A stretch of 38,046 nucleotides of DNA from Oscillospiraceae bacterium (GCA_902772935.1 CACYCR010000146.1:1-38046); one strand, 5' to 3'. Shown: positions 1 through 8,060, counted from the stretch's first letter. The notes: a model not told the origin generated them from the letters alone. Translations and numbers: made by a program.

Positions 1-510
1 TTTGCAAAAGACGATTTATTGTTCATGGATGGCCTGCGCGGTAGCAGAGGTTCCGGCCTGTTGATCTTTGACCTGAAGCAGCAGTCGCTTCTTACGTTGG
101 AGGAATCGCTGCGAAATGACGCCGCTTACAGTGAGACGACACATCTTCTCGCCGGATTCAGTGACGATTATCTGCGGACAGAACCAACCGTGATCGTGTA
201 TGAAAACCGCGGCGGTACCTTTGTCCGGTTGTATACTCTGGAAGCAGACGTCAACACACAGCTGCAATTCAGCGCGGATGGGAAATATCTCATCCTGAAT
301 TTGGATAATAGAACTGTGGATGGCACCTGCAGCGCCACCGTCCTGGATGCCTTCACAGGCGAAAAGCTGCTGGAAGTGCCGAATCGGCTCGTTTCGATTA
401 TCGACGATACGATCTATGACATCAGCGTTCCCTATGTGCCGACGAATTTGCCGACCGCACATTTTTACACCGCAAAAGAGCTGGCAAAGCTTGCCGGCAA
501 ATCAGAATGA
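1..510 (+). CDS. C-terminal part of an unrecognised propeller-like protein
   Basis: The reading frame is open to the first base of the window, so the start lies upstream and only about 169 residues are visible. The visible part alternates short beta-strand-like segments with turns, such as YLILNLDN and ATVLDAFTGEKLLEV. The 'DAFTGE' turn resembles blades of WD40, PQQ or TolB-like beta-propellers, as in the secreted propeller at 16770-18293. No catalytic motif is visible and I do not recognise the family. It ends with a charged tail (AKELAKLAGKSE). The RyR-domain gene follows 25 bp later on the same strand, so the two may be co-transcribed. Function unknown; that the frame codes is fairly certain from its length and codon use. 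Confidence 0.7.
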   Translation, partial: FAKDDLLFMDGLRGSRGSGLLIFDLKQQSLLTLEESLRNDAAYSETTHLLAGFSDDYLRTEPTVIVYENRGGTFVRLYTLEADVNTQLQFSADGKYLILNLDNRTVDGTCSATVLDAFTGEKLLEVPNRLVSIIDDTIYDISVPYVPTNLPTAHFYTAKELAKLAGKSE

Positions 511-535
511 AAGATCAACAAAGGAGACAGTGCAG

Positions 536-823
536 ATGTATGAACCAAAGCCAATGGACACGTCGGATGTGGTAATCCCCGATGCGCTGCTTGTGCTGAC
601 GGAACAGATTGCCGAGAACGTGCATGAAGTCTGGGCGGCCGGGCGTGTCGCAGAAGGCTGGACATACGGCGAGACCCGGGACGATGCAAAGAAAACAACG
701 CCGTGCCTGGTCGCGTATGCCGACCTGCCGGAAAATGAAAAAGATTACGACCGCAACACGGCACTTGAAACAATTCGCCTGATTTTAAAACTCGGTTATC
801 AAATCCAAAAGGAGGATTCTTGA
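536..823 (+). CDS. RyR-domain small protein
   Basis: A 95-residue protein that is essentially one RyR domain (the repeat named after the ryanodine receptor, PF02026). It shows the features I associate with bacterial RyR proteins: an N-terminal PKPMDTS, then LTEQIAENVHEVWAAGR, the GWTYG turn, RDDAKKTTPCLVAYADLP, and the closing YDRNTALETIRLILKLGY. The start ATG at 536 follows AAAGGAGA at 519-526; a longer open frame upstream overlaps the preceding gene and is rejected. The DUF1292 gene begins one base after the stop, so they are surely co-transcribed. Bacterial RyR domains are thought to bind ligands or partner proteins, but the role of free-standing ones is not settled. No membrane segment or enzyme motif is present. 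Confidence 0.85.
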   Translation: MYEPKPMDTSDVVIPDALLVLTEQIAENVHEVWAAGRVAEGWTYGETRDDAKKTTPCLVAYADLPENEKDYDRNTALETIRLILKLGYQIQKEDS

Positions 824-824
824 A

Positions 825-1244
825 ATGAAAGACAACGGAAGAAATTTTATGGACGACCTGGATAAGGACGTGGACGAGTTGCTCGCAGCGCTCGATCTGG
901 ACGATGCGATGGACGTGATCGACGATACGCCGGACGATACGGACGCCCCGGATGACCCGGACGTGTTTGATGACAGCAACATCATCATCCTGAATGACGA
1001 AAACGGCAACGAGATCCCGTTCGAGTTTCTTGATCTGATCGAGTATCGTGGCGCGGAGTATGTGGTGCTGCTGCCGGCGGATGACGAAGAGGACGCCGAA
1101 GAGGTGATCATTCTGCGTTTTGACGGCAACCCGGACAACCCGGAAGAGGAGTCCTATTCCAGTGTGGACGATGACGAAACGCTGCAGGCGGTCTTCCGAA
1201 TCTTCAAGGAAAAATTCAAGGACGAATTCAATTTTGTTGACTGA
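825..1244 (+). CDS. DUF1292 family acidic protein
   Basis: A very acidic protein of 139 residues. Residues 1-60 are dominated by Asp (DDLDKDVDELL, DDTPDDTDAPDDPD). From about residue 62 comes a DUF1292-like core: a small beta-rich domain with NIIILNDENGNEIPFEFLDLIEYRGAEYVVLLP, then EEVIILRF and a helix DETLQAVFRIFKEKF. DUF1292 proteins (for example B. subtilis YrzB) are widespread in Firmicutes and of unknown function. GGAGG at 811-815 precedes ATG 825. The gene starts one base after the RyR gene ends. The Asp-rich N-terminal extension is longer than in the usual DUF1292 protein of about 90-100 residues. Confidence 0.8.
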   Translation: MKDNGRNFMDDLDKDVDELLAALDLDDAMDVIDDTPDDTDAPDDPDVFDDSNIIILNDENGNEIPFEFLDLIEYRGAEYVVLLPADDEEDAEEVIILRFDGNPDNPEEESYSSVDDDETLQAVFRIFKEKFKDEFNFVD

Positions 1245-1293
1245 GCCGCATACGGTTTGACCGATGTGCGGAGAGAAAGGAACAATTTCTGAA

Positions 1294-2103
1294 ATGTACA
1301 AACTGCTTGTCGGACTGTTTTTGATCGGTGTTCTGATGCTGCTTGCCGGATTTCTCGGACGCCTCGGCACTGCCGGCCTGGCGGATGTCGGTGCGAACGC
1401 GGCTTCGGTGCTGGCGCTGCTGACCATTTTTTCGATCATTCTGGTTTCCCACAGCTCTTTTCAGGAACTGGTGCCGTCGATGGAAACCTTTGTCGATGGC
1501 ATTCCGTTTCTGAAAGAGATCAGCGATTTCGGCTCGCTGCAGAACGTGTTTCGGCAAGCGCCGCTGCAAGGCGCCATGGCGTTTATGGATGTTGTTTTGC
1601 TGAACGTCATCATTGATGCAATCAACCTGCTGCCGCTGACATCCGGCGATATTCTGAAAGGGAACGGGAAGATGCCGTTCCTCGTTGCGGTGTTTACCGG
1701 CGTTGTTCTCGCGTTCGTGGCACTGTTCCTGCTGAACAAGGTGATCAAACCGACGAGTGTATATCAGTGGATCGCTTCGATCATCGGTGCGATCATCAGC
1801 CTGTTTTCACTCGGCACCATTCCCTCCGCGGTCATTGCACAGTTCCGCAGACGCGCGGCGATGGGCACGGTCGGCGCGGTTGCTGCATGGATGATGGTTT
1901 CGCGGACAAGAGTCGCCGGCATCCTGCGGGACGCCTTTTTCAAAGCGCTGGTGTTTGTATTCGGCTTGTGGCTGATTGAGGTGCGGTTCGGCAGTCTTGC
2001 CGCCGGTGTTTCCAATTTCGTTCTGCTCGTCACAGCCTTCGGCCCGGCCGTCATCATAATCATCGGCCTTGTGATTCTGATGCGGACCGCGAAAATCTTT
2101 TGA
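1294..2103 (+). CDS. multi-pass membrane protein of unknown function
   Basis: A 269-residue, strongly hydrophobic protein with about six or seven predicted membrane helices: roughly residues 2-20, 32-52, 95-115, 128-150, 157-178, 212-232 and 240-262. A basic cytoplasmic loop (QFRRRAAMGTV) lies between the fourth and fifth blocks. I do not recognise the family; no transporter signature or catalytic motif is evident. ATG 1294 is chosen over ATG 1264 because the AAAGGA at 1276-1281 is placed for it and the hydrophobic segment then starts at once. It lies 49 bp after the DUF1292 gene and is followed by a strong terminator, so it is probably the last gene of the 1-2103 transcript. Confidence 0.7.
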   Translation: MYKLLVGLFLIGVLMLLAGFLGRLGTAGLADVGANAASVLALLTIFSIILVSHSSFQELVPSMETFVDGIPFLKEISDFGSLQNVFRQAPLQGAMAFMDVVLLNVIIDAINLLPLTSGDILKGNGKMPFLVAVFTGVVLAFVALFLLNKVIKPTSVYQWIASIIGAIISLFSLGTIPSAVIAQFRRRAAMGTVGAVAAWMMVSRTRVAGILRDAFFKALVFVFGLWLIEVRFGSLAAGVSNFVLLVTAFGPAVIIIIGLVILMRTAKIF

Positions 2104-2150
2104 TGAACGCAACGGCGGCAAAACGTCTCACAATACAATAAGCATGAAGA

Positions 2151-2178
2151 AAGAGCAAGAAGAACCTTGCTCTTTTTT
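2151..2178 (+). terminator. rho-independent terminator
   Basis: Perfect 9-bp stem AAGAGCAAG (2151-2159) with CTTGCTCTT (2166-2174), 6-nt loop, and a run of T to 2178. It ends the transcript of the membrane-protein gene. Confidence 0.85.
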
Positions 2179-2295
2179 GCTGTCCCCGGTTTCGCGCAAA
2201 ACCTTTTTTGAAAAATCTTTTCCAACCCCTTTATTTTCCGGCGGTTTTATTGTAAAATAAAATATACTCTGTTTTGCTATGTTAGGAGGCTTTCC

Positions 2296-3354
2296 ATGCA
2301 GTTCATCCGAAAGCACAAGATCCTGACCGCGATCGTTGCGGTGCTGTTGGTTCTTGCCGCGACCGTTGTCGGCGGCATTCATTATTTTTTGAGCAAGATC
2401 ACCTATTCCCGCGGCGGCGTACCGATTGAAACGGCGCCGACACTGTCCGCGCCTGCACCGGGCGTTTCGGACCCGGAAAGCGATGATATCGGCGATATCG
2501 CGCTCGATGAAAAGTCGGCAAAAGCGCTGCAGAACGCAGATGATCTGATCCGGCGCAATCTGGATGACACCAAAAAGTGGTACAGTGATCAAGTACTCAA
2601 CGTCATGTTGTTCGGCTATGATTACGGCAGCAAGAACTACCCCTACGGGCGCTCGGACGCAATGATTGTGCTTTCGCTGAACAAGGCGATCCATAAGGTG
2701 CGCATCATCTCGCTGTCCCGGACGGCATACGCCGCCATTCCCGGGTACCCGAACACGCGTCTGAGCCATGCGCACGGCTACGGCGGTCCGGCGCTTGCGA
2801 TGCGGGCGATTGAGCTGAATTACAAATTCCGCATTGACAATTTCATTTCCTGCTCGTTTGATTCCTTCAAGCAGATTATTGACGCCTTCGGCGGTGTTCC
2901 CATTACGCTGACGCAGAAGGAGGCAAAGGTGCTGCGCGCACACTTCGGCGGCTTCACCGTTGCGGGAACCTATAACCTCAACGGCGAGCAGGCGCTGTTG
3001 TACGCCCGTACGCGCAAGATCGACACCGACCGCGACCGTACCGGACGGCAGCGTAAGGTGATCTATTCGCTTGCGCAGAAGGCAAAGAGCCTTTCCGTGC
3101 CGGACTGCATCGCGCTGCTGGACAAGGTGCTGCCGCTGGTGCAGACCGACCTGACCAAAAACGAGATCGTCTATCAGTTAGCGAACGCGCTGTCGTATCT
3201 CAACTATGATTTTGAACAGCAGATCATTCCCGCAAAGCCCTATCCGCTGGTGCTGCGCGACGATTTTGAGGTCATTCTGATGAACTGGCCGAAAGAGGTG
3301 CAGTATCTGCACGACCTGATGTATGAGGGCGTAACACCGTCCTATGAGGGCTGA
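2296..3354 (+). CDS. LytR-CpsA-Psr (LCP) family cell-wall polymer ligase
   Basis: A 352-residue protein of the LCP family, which attaches anionic polymers (wall teichoic acid, capsule) from lipid carriers to peptidoglycan outside the cell. One N-terminal membrane anchor (residues about 10-31) is followed by a Pro/Ala linker. The LCP domain spans roughly 100-285: NVMLFGYD, then R119-S-D-A-M-I, the SLSRTAYAAIPG segment (139-150), and YARTRKIDTDRDRTGRQRKV from residue 236, which holds the conserved Arg/Asp residues binding the pyrophosphate lipid. TAGGAGG precedes ATG 2296. The upstream A+T-rich stretch (2231-2266, with TGTAAAATAAAAT) probably holds its promoter. Its stop codon overlaps the rlmD start, so the two are translationally coupled. 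Confidence 0.9.
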   Translation: MQFIRKHKILTAIVAVLLVLAATVVGGIHYFLSKITYSRGGVPIETAPTLSAPAPGVSDPESDDIGDIALDEKSAKALQNADDLIRRNLDDTKKWYSDQVLNVMLFGYDYGSKNYPYGRSDAMIVLSLNKAIHKVRIISLSRTAYAAIPGYPNTRLSHAHGYGGPALAMRAIELNYKFRIDNFISCSFDSFKQIIDAFGGVPITLTQKEAKVLRAHFGGFTVAGTYNLNGEQALLYARTRKIDTDRDRTGRQRKVIYSLAQKAKSLSVPDCIALLDKVLPLVQTDLTKNEIVYQLANALSYLNYDFEQQIIPAKPYPLVLRDDFEVILMNWPKEVQYLHDLMYEGVTPSYEG

Positions 3355-4736
3355 TGATGAAACAAACGGTAATTTTGAAAAAGAACGATGAGATCCCGCT
3401 GACCATTACGGCGCTCACCGCGCTCGGCAGCGGCGTCGGTCACCATGCGGGCCTCACGGTATTTGTGGAAAACACCGCCATCGGCGACGAGGTGCTAGCG
3501 CACATCATCAAGGTCAAAGCGACCTACGCCGTCGGCATCATCAAAAAGATTCTGACGCCGTCGCCCGACCGGATCGAACCGGATTGCCCCGTGTTTGCGG
3601 GGTGCGGCGGCTGCGCCTTCCGCCACCTGAATTACGAAGCGGAGAAACGCGCAAAGCTGCAGCAGGTGCAGGACGCCCTGCAGCGTATCGGCGGCATTGA
3701 CTGTCCCGTGGAGGACATCTTGTCCACCGGCGAAACGCGCCGTTACCGCAACAAGGCGCAGTACCCCGTCGGCATGACCGCAGACGGCAAAACGATCATC
3801 GGTTTTTACGCAAAACGCAGCCACCGCATCGTGGACTGCCGGGACTGCGTGCTGCAGCCGGCGTCGTTTGCGCCGCTGCTGGATATTGTTGCAGCGTGGG
3901 CGGCAGAGAGCGGCGTTGCGGTGTACGACGAAGAAACCGGGCGCGGACAACTGCGGCACATTTATCTGCGCAAGGGTTTTCATACCGACGAAACCATGGT
4001 CTGCCTTGTGGTCACGACGCCGAAGCTGCCGCGGCTGGATGCGCTTTGCACTCGGCTGACCGCGGCTGACCCGACCGTGAAAAGCGTTGTGCTGAACATC
4101 AACCGCGCAAAGACGAACGTCATTCTCGGCGATATATGCATCACGGTTTTCGGCAGCGATTTCATTGAAGATACGCTTTGCGGCCTGCGCTTTCGCATTT
4201 CGCCGCTGTCATTTTATCAGGTCAATCCCCGCGGCGCGGAGATTCTGTACCGGAAGGCGGCGGACTTTGCCGCGCTGACCGGCAGCGAGCTGCTGCTGGA
4301 TCTTTACTGCGGTACGGGCACCATCGGCCTTTCCATGGCGCACCGCGCAAAGCAGGTCGTCGGCGTGGAGATCATTGCACAGGCGATCGAAAACGCAAAG
4401 GACAACGCCGCGCGCAACGGCATTGAAAATGCCCGCTTTTTCTGTGATGACGCCGCCGGCGCGGCGAAGCGGCTGCTGTTTGAAGGACTGCGGCCGGACG
4501 TTGTGGTGCTTGACCCGCCGCGCAAGGGCTGCAGCACCGACGTGATCGACGCGGTGTCGCAGATGCAGCCCGACCGGGTGGTTTACGTTTCGTGCGACCC
4601 GGCGACCCTTGCCCGCGACTGCAAGCGGTTTGCCGCGCTGGGGTACGCCGTCCGGCGTGCCGCTGCGGTGGACATGTTTCCGCGGACGGGGCATGTGGAA
4701 GCGGTAGTACTTTTAGTTAGAAAAACGCCGGATTAA
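3354..4736 (+). CDS. rlmD: 23S rRNA (uracil-5-)-methyltransferase, RlmD type
   Basis: A TrmA/RlmD-family enzyme that puts a methyl group on C5 of a uracil in 23S rRNA using S-adenosylmethionine. In order: an N-terminal TRAM domain (about residues 8-60), a 4Fe-4S site with C78, C84, C87 and C162 or C165, a SAM-binding DLYCGTG near residue 317, the VVLDPPRKG motif, catalytic Cys 414 in VSCDPATL, and Glu 449 in HVEAVVLL. ATG 3354 overlaps the LCP stop codon. The protein stops soon after HVEAVVLLVRK, whereas many Firmicutes homologues carry a C-terminal extension. A piece resembling that extension remains in frame just after the stop (4737-4823). The catalytic domain looks intact, so the enzyme is probably active. 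Confidence 0.93.
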   Translation: MMKQTVILKKNDEIPLTITALTALGSGVGHHAGLTVFVENTAIGDEVLAHIIKVKATYAVGIIKKILTPSPDRIEPDCPVFAGCGGCAFRHLNYEAEKRAKLQQVQDALQRIGGIDCPVEDILSTGETRRYRNKAQYPVGMTADGKTIIGFYAKRSHRIVDCRDCVLQPASFAPLLDIVAAWAAESGVAVYDEETGRGQLRHIYLRKGFHTDETMVCLVVTTPKLPRLDALCTRLTAADPTVKSVVLNINRAKTNVILGDICITVFGSDFIEDTLCGLRFRISPLSFYQVNPRGAEILYRKAADFAALTGSELLLDLYCGTGTIGLSMAHRAKQVVGVEIIAQAIENAKDNAARNGIENARFFCDDAAGAAKRLLFEGLRPDVVVLDPPRKGCSTDVIDAVSQMQPDRVVYVSCDPATLARDCKRFAALGYAVRRAAAVDMFPRTGHVEAVVLLVRKTPD

Positions 4737-4823
4737 TATATCGACTTCAAAATCGACCTTGACGAACGGAATCTGACTGCCACTGAAACAAAACTGACAA
4801 ATTCAATCATTGATGAGGAGTAA
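4737..4823 (+). pseudogene. relic of the C-terminal extension of the rRNA methyltransferase
   Basis: Directly after the TAA of rlmD (4734-4736) the same frame stays open for 28 codons, to TAA 4821-4823. It reads YIDFKIDLDERN followed by LTATETKLTNSIIDEE. From memory, many Firmicutes RlmD-like proteins continue after HVExVVLL with a segment of the type 'IxVxLDLDELDLTxAExK'. The match suggests a lost tail, cut by a stop codon and then interrupted by the A+T-rich nuclease gene at 4827. The match is recalled and was not searched. Confidence 0.55.
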
Positions 4824-4826
4824 AAT

Positions 4827-6131
4827 ATGAAAAGAATAGTCCAATATTGTGTTTCTGCTATCTTGCTGTTTTTGGGATTATGTGTAATTATAAATGAAAT
4901 TGATAATGGCATATCATTTGTCGATTCGATTATTGCACTTGCTTTTTTTGTTTTACCTTCGGTGATTTTGTTTATTTCTACACGAAAGGAATCTTCTCGT
5001 TCTAAAAAGTCAAAAAAAGAGGAGAAACCTTCATTAGATTCATTGCCTTCTCCAGATTATTACTCAGCTCAAATCAGTGCTGTAGACTTGATTACTAAAT
5101 TGTTAGAAAATGTCGAAATAGTTAATTCAACAATAGATGTTGATAAATACTTTTCAACATACGATGAGTGCTTTGTTTTGATAAACGACCTTATACCTTA
5201 TGAACAAATGCAGAAATTACCATTTAAAGGAGATAAACCATCTTCGATGCTGAAATCTTTCACTGAAAAGAAACAAGCATCCTTACATTACTTTTTGGAG
5301 CGGAGTGCAAAGGCATATGCATCACTAGTATTTGATGACTCAACTTGTGAAAAGCAGAATGCTTATGAATCGTTTTGTCAGTTGCTAAGACCATATTATT
5401 CTAGATTTGATGCTGAAAACCAAGCTTTTTTGGAGAATGAATGTAAAGAAATCTTTTATTCGTTCAGTATGGATGATGCAACTGATAATGAGGCTATTGC
5501 TAAAAAAGCAATAAACATCGTTCTTACTTGTCAAGTAGCTTCCACTACTATGTTACAAAGAAAACTACGTTTAGGCTATGCTCGTGCGGCGAGGACGATG
5601 GATTGTTTAGAAGAAATCGGGATCGTTGAACCAGCTGAAGGCTCTGCTCCGAGAAAAGTACTTATATCGAAAGATGAATATTTTTGTAATAGAACCTATT
5701 ATGAGGATCTAATAAAAGAGTATTATAGTGTATTTGAAAAAACAACTGAAGAAACATCTGCGTCAGAAAGCCAAATAACAAAGGGATTTGATGATTTGGA
5801 TGGTTATGAATTTGAATCATATTGCTGCAAAGTTTTAGCTGCAAATAATTATTCGAATATTGAACAAACCAAACTCAGTGGTGATGACGGGATTGATATT
5901 ATTGCAGAAAAAGAAGGAATTCGCTATGGCTTTCAATGTAAGTGCTATTCATCACCTGTTGGGATAAAAGCTGTCCAAGAAGCTTTTACTGGAGCAAAAA
6001 TGTATAATTGCGATGTCGCTGTTGTAATTACAAATAATAGGTTTACACAGCAGGCGATTCATGCCGCAGAGCAAACTCGAGTTAGACTTTGGGATAGGAG
6101 TAAACTGATTGAGATGGCAACAAAAGTATAG
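4827..6131 (+). CDS. membrane-anchored Mrr-type restriction endonuclease with FtsK-gamma-like domain
   Basis: A 434-residue protein, markedly richer in A+T than its neighbours, which suggests horizontal acquisition. It has two N-terminal membrane helices (about 6-24 and 31-49) and a Ser/Lys-rich linker. A helical region of unknown kind (75-215) follows. Residues about 223-285 form a winged helix (STTMLQRKLRLGYARAART, GIVEPAEGSAPRKVL) that closely resembles the DNA-recognition gamma domain of FtsK. The C-terminus (320-430) is an Mrr-like PD-(D/E)XK nuclease: GDDGIDI with D357, and Q370-C-K372 (QxK), then a strand-helix VAVVITNN. Mrr domains cleave DNA, often modified DNA. GAGGAG precedes ATG 4827. 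A role in defence against incoming DNA at the membrane is inferred. Confidence 0.85.
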   Translation: MKRIVQYCVSAILLFLGLCVIINEIDNGISFVDSIIALAFFVLPSVILFISTRKESSRSKKSKKEEKPSLDSLPSPDYYSAQISAVDLITKLLENVEIVNSTIDVDKYFSTYDECFVLINDLIPYEQMQKLPFKGDKPSSMLKSFTEKKQASLHYFLERSAKAYASLVFDDSTCEKQNAYESFCQLLRPYYSRFDAENQAFLENECKEIFYSFSMDDATDNEAIAKKAINIVLTCQVASTTMLQRKLRLGYARAARTMDCLEEIGIVEPAEGSAPRKVLISKDEYFCNRTYYEDLIKEYYSVFEKTTEETSASESQITKGFDDLDGYEFESYCCKVLAANNYSNIEQTKLSGDDGIDIIAEKEGIRYGFQCKCYSSPVGIKAVQEAFTGAKMYNCDVAVVITNNRFTQQAIHAAEQTRVRLWDRSKLIEMATKV

Positions 6132-6250
6132 AGGATAATGCTAAAATCTCATGTAAAGACCAATCGGAGACGGTATGCTGCTTGTACCACCAAAAGAAAG
6201 ACTTCGTTTCAGAATCCAACGAGCCGAAAGATGCCGGCTGCATGAAATAG
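6131..6250 (+). other. short open tail, possible gene remnant, between nuclease and acetyltransferase
   Basis: The 161-bp spacer after the nuclease has one frame that stays open from 6131 to TAG 6248-6250 and reads like protein (NAKISCKDQSETVCCLYHQ, then KKDFVSESNEPKDAGCMK). It has no convincing start of its own and no recognised family. It may be the end of a broken Cys-containing gene. The rest of the spacer only provides the GAGGAG site for the next gene. Confidence 0.25.
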
Positions 6251-6292
6251 TATGCATGATTTGATCAAACCTGGATTACGTGAGGAGATTCA

Positions 6293-6793
6293 ATGATAAA
6301 CGTTCAGGAACTAAGCAAAAAATATGAAGTACGCAAAATGGGGGATTCGGATGCTGAAAGCATTTTGAATCTATGCTCCGGCAATGCGCTGTTTTATCAA
6401 TACTGTGAAGCAAAGCCCACGATAGAACAAGTCCTTAATGATTTGCATATTACGCCGCCGGACATCGCAATGTCTGATAAGTATTATGTGGGGTTTTACG
6501 AAGATAAAACGTTAGTGGCAGTCATGGATTTAATTGACGGATATCCAAATGCAGATACTGCGTATATTGGATTCTTTATGATGCATTCGGCATATCAAGG
6601 AAATCAGATCGGAACAGCGATAATCAGCGAAGTCATAGCTTATTTGAGATCGATTGGAAAAACAGCAGTTCGGCTGGCAATAGATAAAGGGAATCCGCAG
6701 TCAACGCATTTCTGGAAGAAAAATGGCTTTGAGATGATTTCGGAAGCGGATGTCAATGGCTGGACGAAGCTGGTGGCTGAAAAATCACTGTGA
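6293..6793 (+). CDS. GNAT family N-acetyltransferase
   Basis: A 166-residue protein with the GNAT fold, which moves an acetyl group from acetyl-CoA to an amine. Visible are the strand YYVGFYEDKTLVAVMDLIDGYP (motif D), AYIGFFMMHSAYQGNQIGTAII from about residue 90 (motif A; QGNQIGTA is the pyrophosphate-binding loop), and the motif B end RLAIDKGNPQSTHFWKKNGFEMI. The substrate cannot be told; homologues act on amino acids, proteins, antibiotics or tRNA-derived amines. GTGAGGAG lies 8 nt before ATG 6293. Its base composition is intermediate between the A+T-rich nuclease and the host-like genes, so it may belong to the same acquired block. Confidence 0.9.
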   Translation: MINVQELSKKYEVRKMGDSDAESILNLCSGNALFYQYCEAKPTIEQVLNDLHITPPDIAMSDKYYVGFYEDKTLVAVMDLIDGYPNADTAYIGFFMMHSAYQGNQIGTAIISEVIAYLRSIGKTAVRLAIDKGNPQSTHFWKKNGFEMISEADVNGWTKLVAEKSL

Positions 6794-6877
6794 TCCATGC
6801 CTTTTCCCCCTGGGTCGCGTTCGGCGGCTTCGCCCCTTGAAAAACCAATGCATCCCGAACAAAAAGGAGTGTGTAAA

Positions 6878-7648
6878 ATGAAAATCACCTGGTACGGTAC
6901 GGCAACCATCAGCATTGACGACGGGAAAACAAGGCTGCTGTTTGACCCGTTTGTCCGCATGAACAAGCGCATCGAAACAACCCCGGTCGAAGGCTTTGCC
7001 GGCTTTGATGCGGTATTGGTCACCCACGGGCATCTCGATCATATTTACAGCATTCCCGCCCTTGTGCAGATTGACCGGACGGTACCGGTCTACTGCACGC
7101 AGACGCCGAAAAATACGCTGGTCGCGTTTGGCGTACCGCAGGAGCGCATCCGGGTCATTCAGCCGGATGACGTCATTTGCATCGGTGATTTTTCCATTCG
7201 TGTCCGCCGCTTTCGCCACATTGTTTTTGATCCGATCTATATTCTCACCGTGGTGCCGAAATGCGCCGTGATGCTGCCGAAACTGTTTTGGCAGGCCTAC
7301 ATGAACCACAAGATGCCCGAGGGCGGCGAGATCGTGGCTTATGAGATTGAAAATGCGGGCAAAAAAATCTTCCTCACCGGCTCGTTCCGTGAATATCCGG
7401 GCGAGGTTTACCCGGACGATATCGACCTGTTCATCCTCGCCAACGGCGGCAGCGTCTTTGTCCCCGAAAAGGTGAAAGGCTTCATTGACCGGTACCGCCC
7501 GAAGAAGATTCTGGTGGATCATTTTGACAATGCATTCCCGCCGGTGACGCGGACGGTCAGCGTGAAGCGTCTGCAAAAAACGATTGAAAGCGCGCATCCG
7601 GAAATCGAATTCATCGTTCCGGAAATCTGCAAAGCGCTTGAACTGTAA
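6878..7648 (+). CDS. MBL-fold metallo-hydrolase
   Basis: A 256-residue metallo-beta-lactamase-fold protein. The start ITWYGTATISIDDGKTRLLFDPF and the metal motif T-H50-G-H52-L-D54-H55 place it near the UlaG/YtnP-like 'Zn-dependent hydrolase' group; these cleave phosphoesters, lactones or related bonds with two metals. A later His in RRFRHIV and Asp/His residues in KKILVDHFD fit the remaining metal ligands. ATG 6878 follows AAAGGAG (6863-6869). The longer open frame from 6797 has no ribosome site and is not used. The next gene starts 13 bp after its stop, so the two form an operon. The substrate is unknown. Confidence 0.88.
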   Translation: MKITWYGTATISIDDGKTRLLFDPFVRMNKRIETTPVEGFAGFDAVLVTHGHLDHIYSIPALVQIDRTVPVYCTQTPKNTLVAFGVPQERIRVIQPDDVICIGDFSIRVRRFRHIVFDPIYILTVVPKCAVMLPKLFWQAYMNHKMPEGGEIVAYEIENAGKKIFLTGSFREYPGEVYPDDIDLFILANGGSVFVPEKVKGFIDRYRPKKILVDHFDNAFPPVTRTVSVKRLQKTIESAHPEIEFIVPEICKALEL

Positions 7649-7661
7649 AAAAGGAGATCCT

Positions 7662-8009
7662 ATGAACGAACAGACCTTGCAAACCACCATTTATATCGGC
7701 CTGAATGACGCGGACACCGGCGTGCAGAAGTTTGATACCGAAAAGTATCTTTCCATTCTGAAAAACGTCTGCCGCAATTATCAGGTCGCCTTTTCCCTGC
7801 ATCAGATCAACGGCGGCTACTTTCATGAGGACGGCCGCTATACGGAGGAAAACTCGCTGGCGCTGCTGCTGATGGGTGTGCCGCAGGAGACGGTGATGGA
7901 GATTGCGAAAGACCTTTGCGCGTTTTTCCACCAGGAGAGCGTCATGGTGACCTCGTCGCCCTGCGCGGTCGTTTTTGTGCAGGAACGGCTGGAAGCCGGC
8001 GAAGAATGA
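7662..8009 (+). CDS. small unknown protein, co-transcribed with MBL hydrolase
   Basis: A 115-residue protein with an excellent ribosome site (AAAGGAG at 7650-7656) and ATG 7662, 13 bp after the hydrolase gene. The pattern TTIYIGLNDADTG, a helix (DTEKYLSILKNVC), strand, GGYFHEDGRYTEENSLALLLMG, helix and FFHQESVMVTSSPCAVVFV suggests a beta-alpha-beta ferredoxin-like fold. This is somewhat like DUF3574 proteins, which share the 'xxIYFGL...QESV' pattern, but I am not sure of that match. No signal peptide, membrane segment or metal motif is apparent. Function unknown. Confidence 0.75.
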   Translation: MNEQTLQTTIYIGLNDADTGVQKFDTEKYLSILKNVCRNYQVAFSLHQINGGYFHEDGRYTEENSLALLLMGVPQETVMEIAKDLCAFFHQESVMVTSSPCAVVFVQERLEAGEE

Positions 8010-8031
8010 GGGCGCAAAGTGCCGCAATGCC

Positions 8032-8060
8032 TTGACATTCGCCCCAAAGATTGATAAAAT
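8032..8060 (+). promoter_or_regulatory. housekeeping promoter of the flavoprotein gene
   Basis: TTGACA (8032-8037), exactly 17 bp, then TAAAAT (8055-8060). Transcription should begin near 8067, about 41 nt before ATG 8108. Confidence 0.8.
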
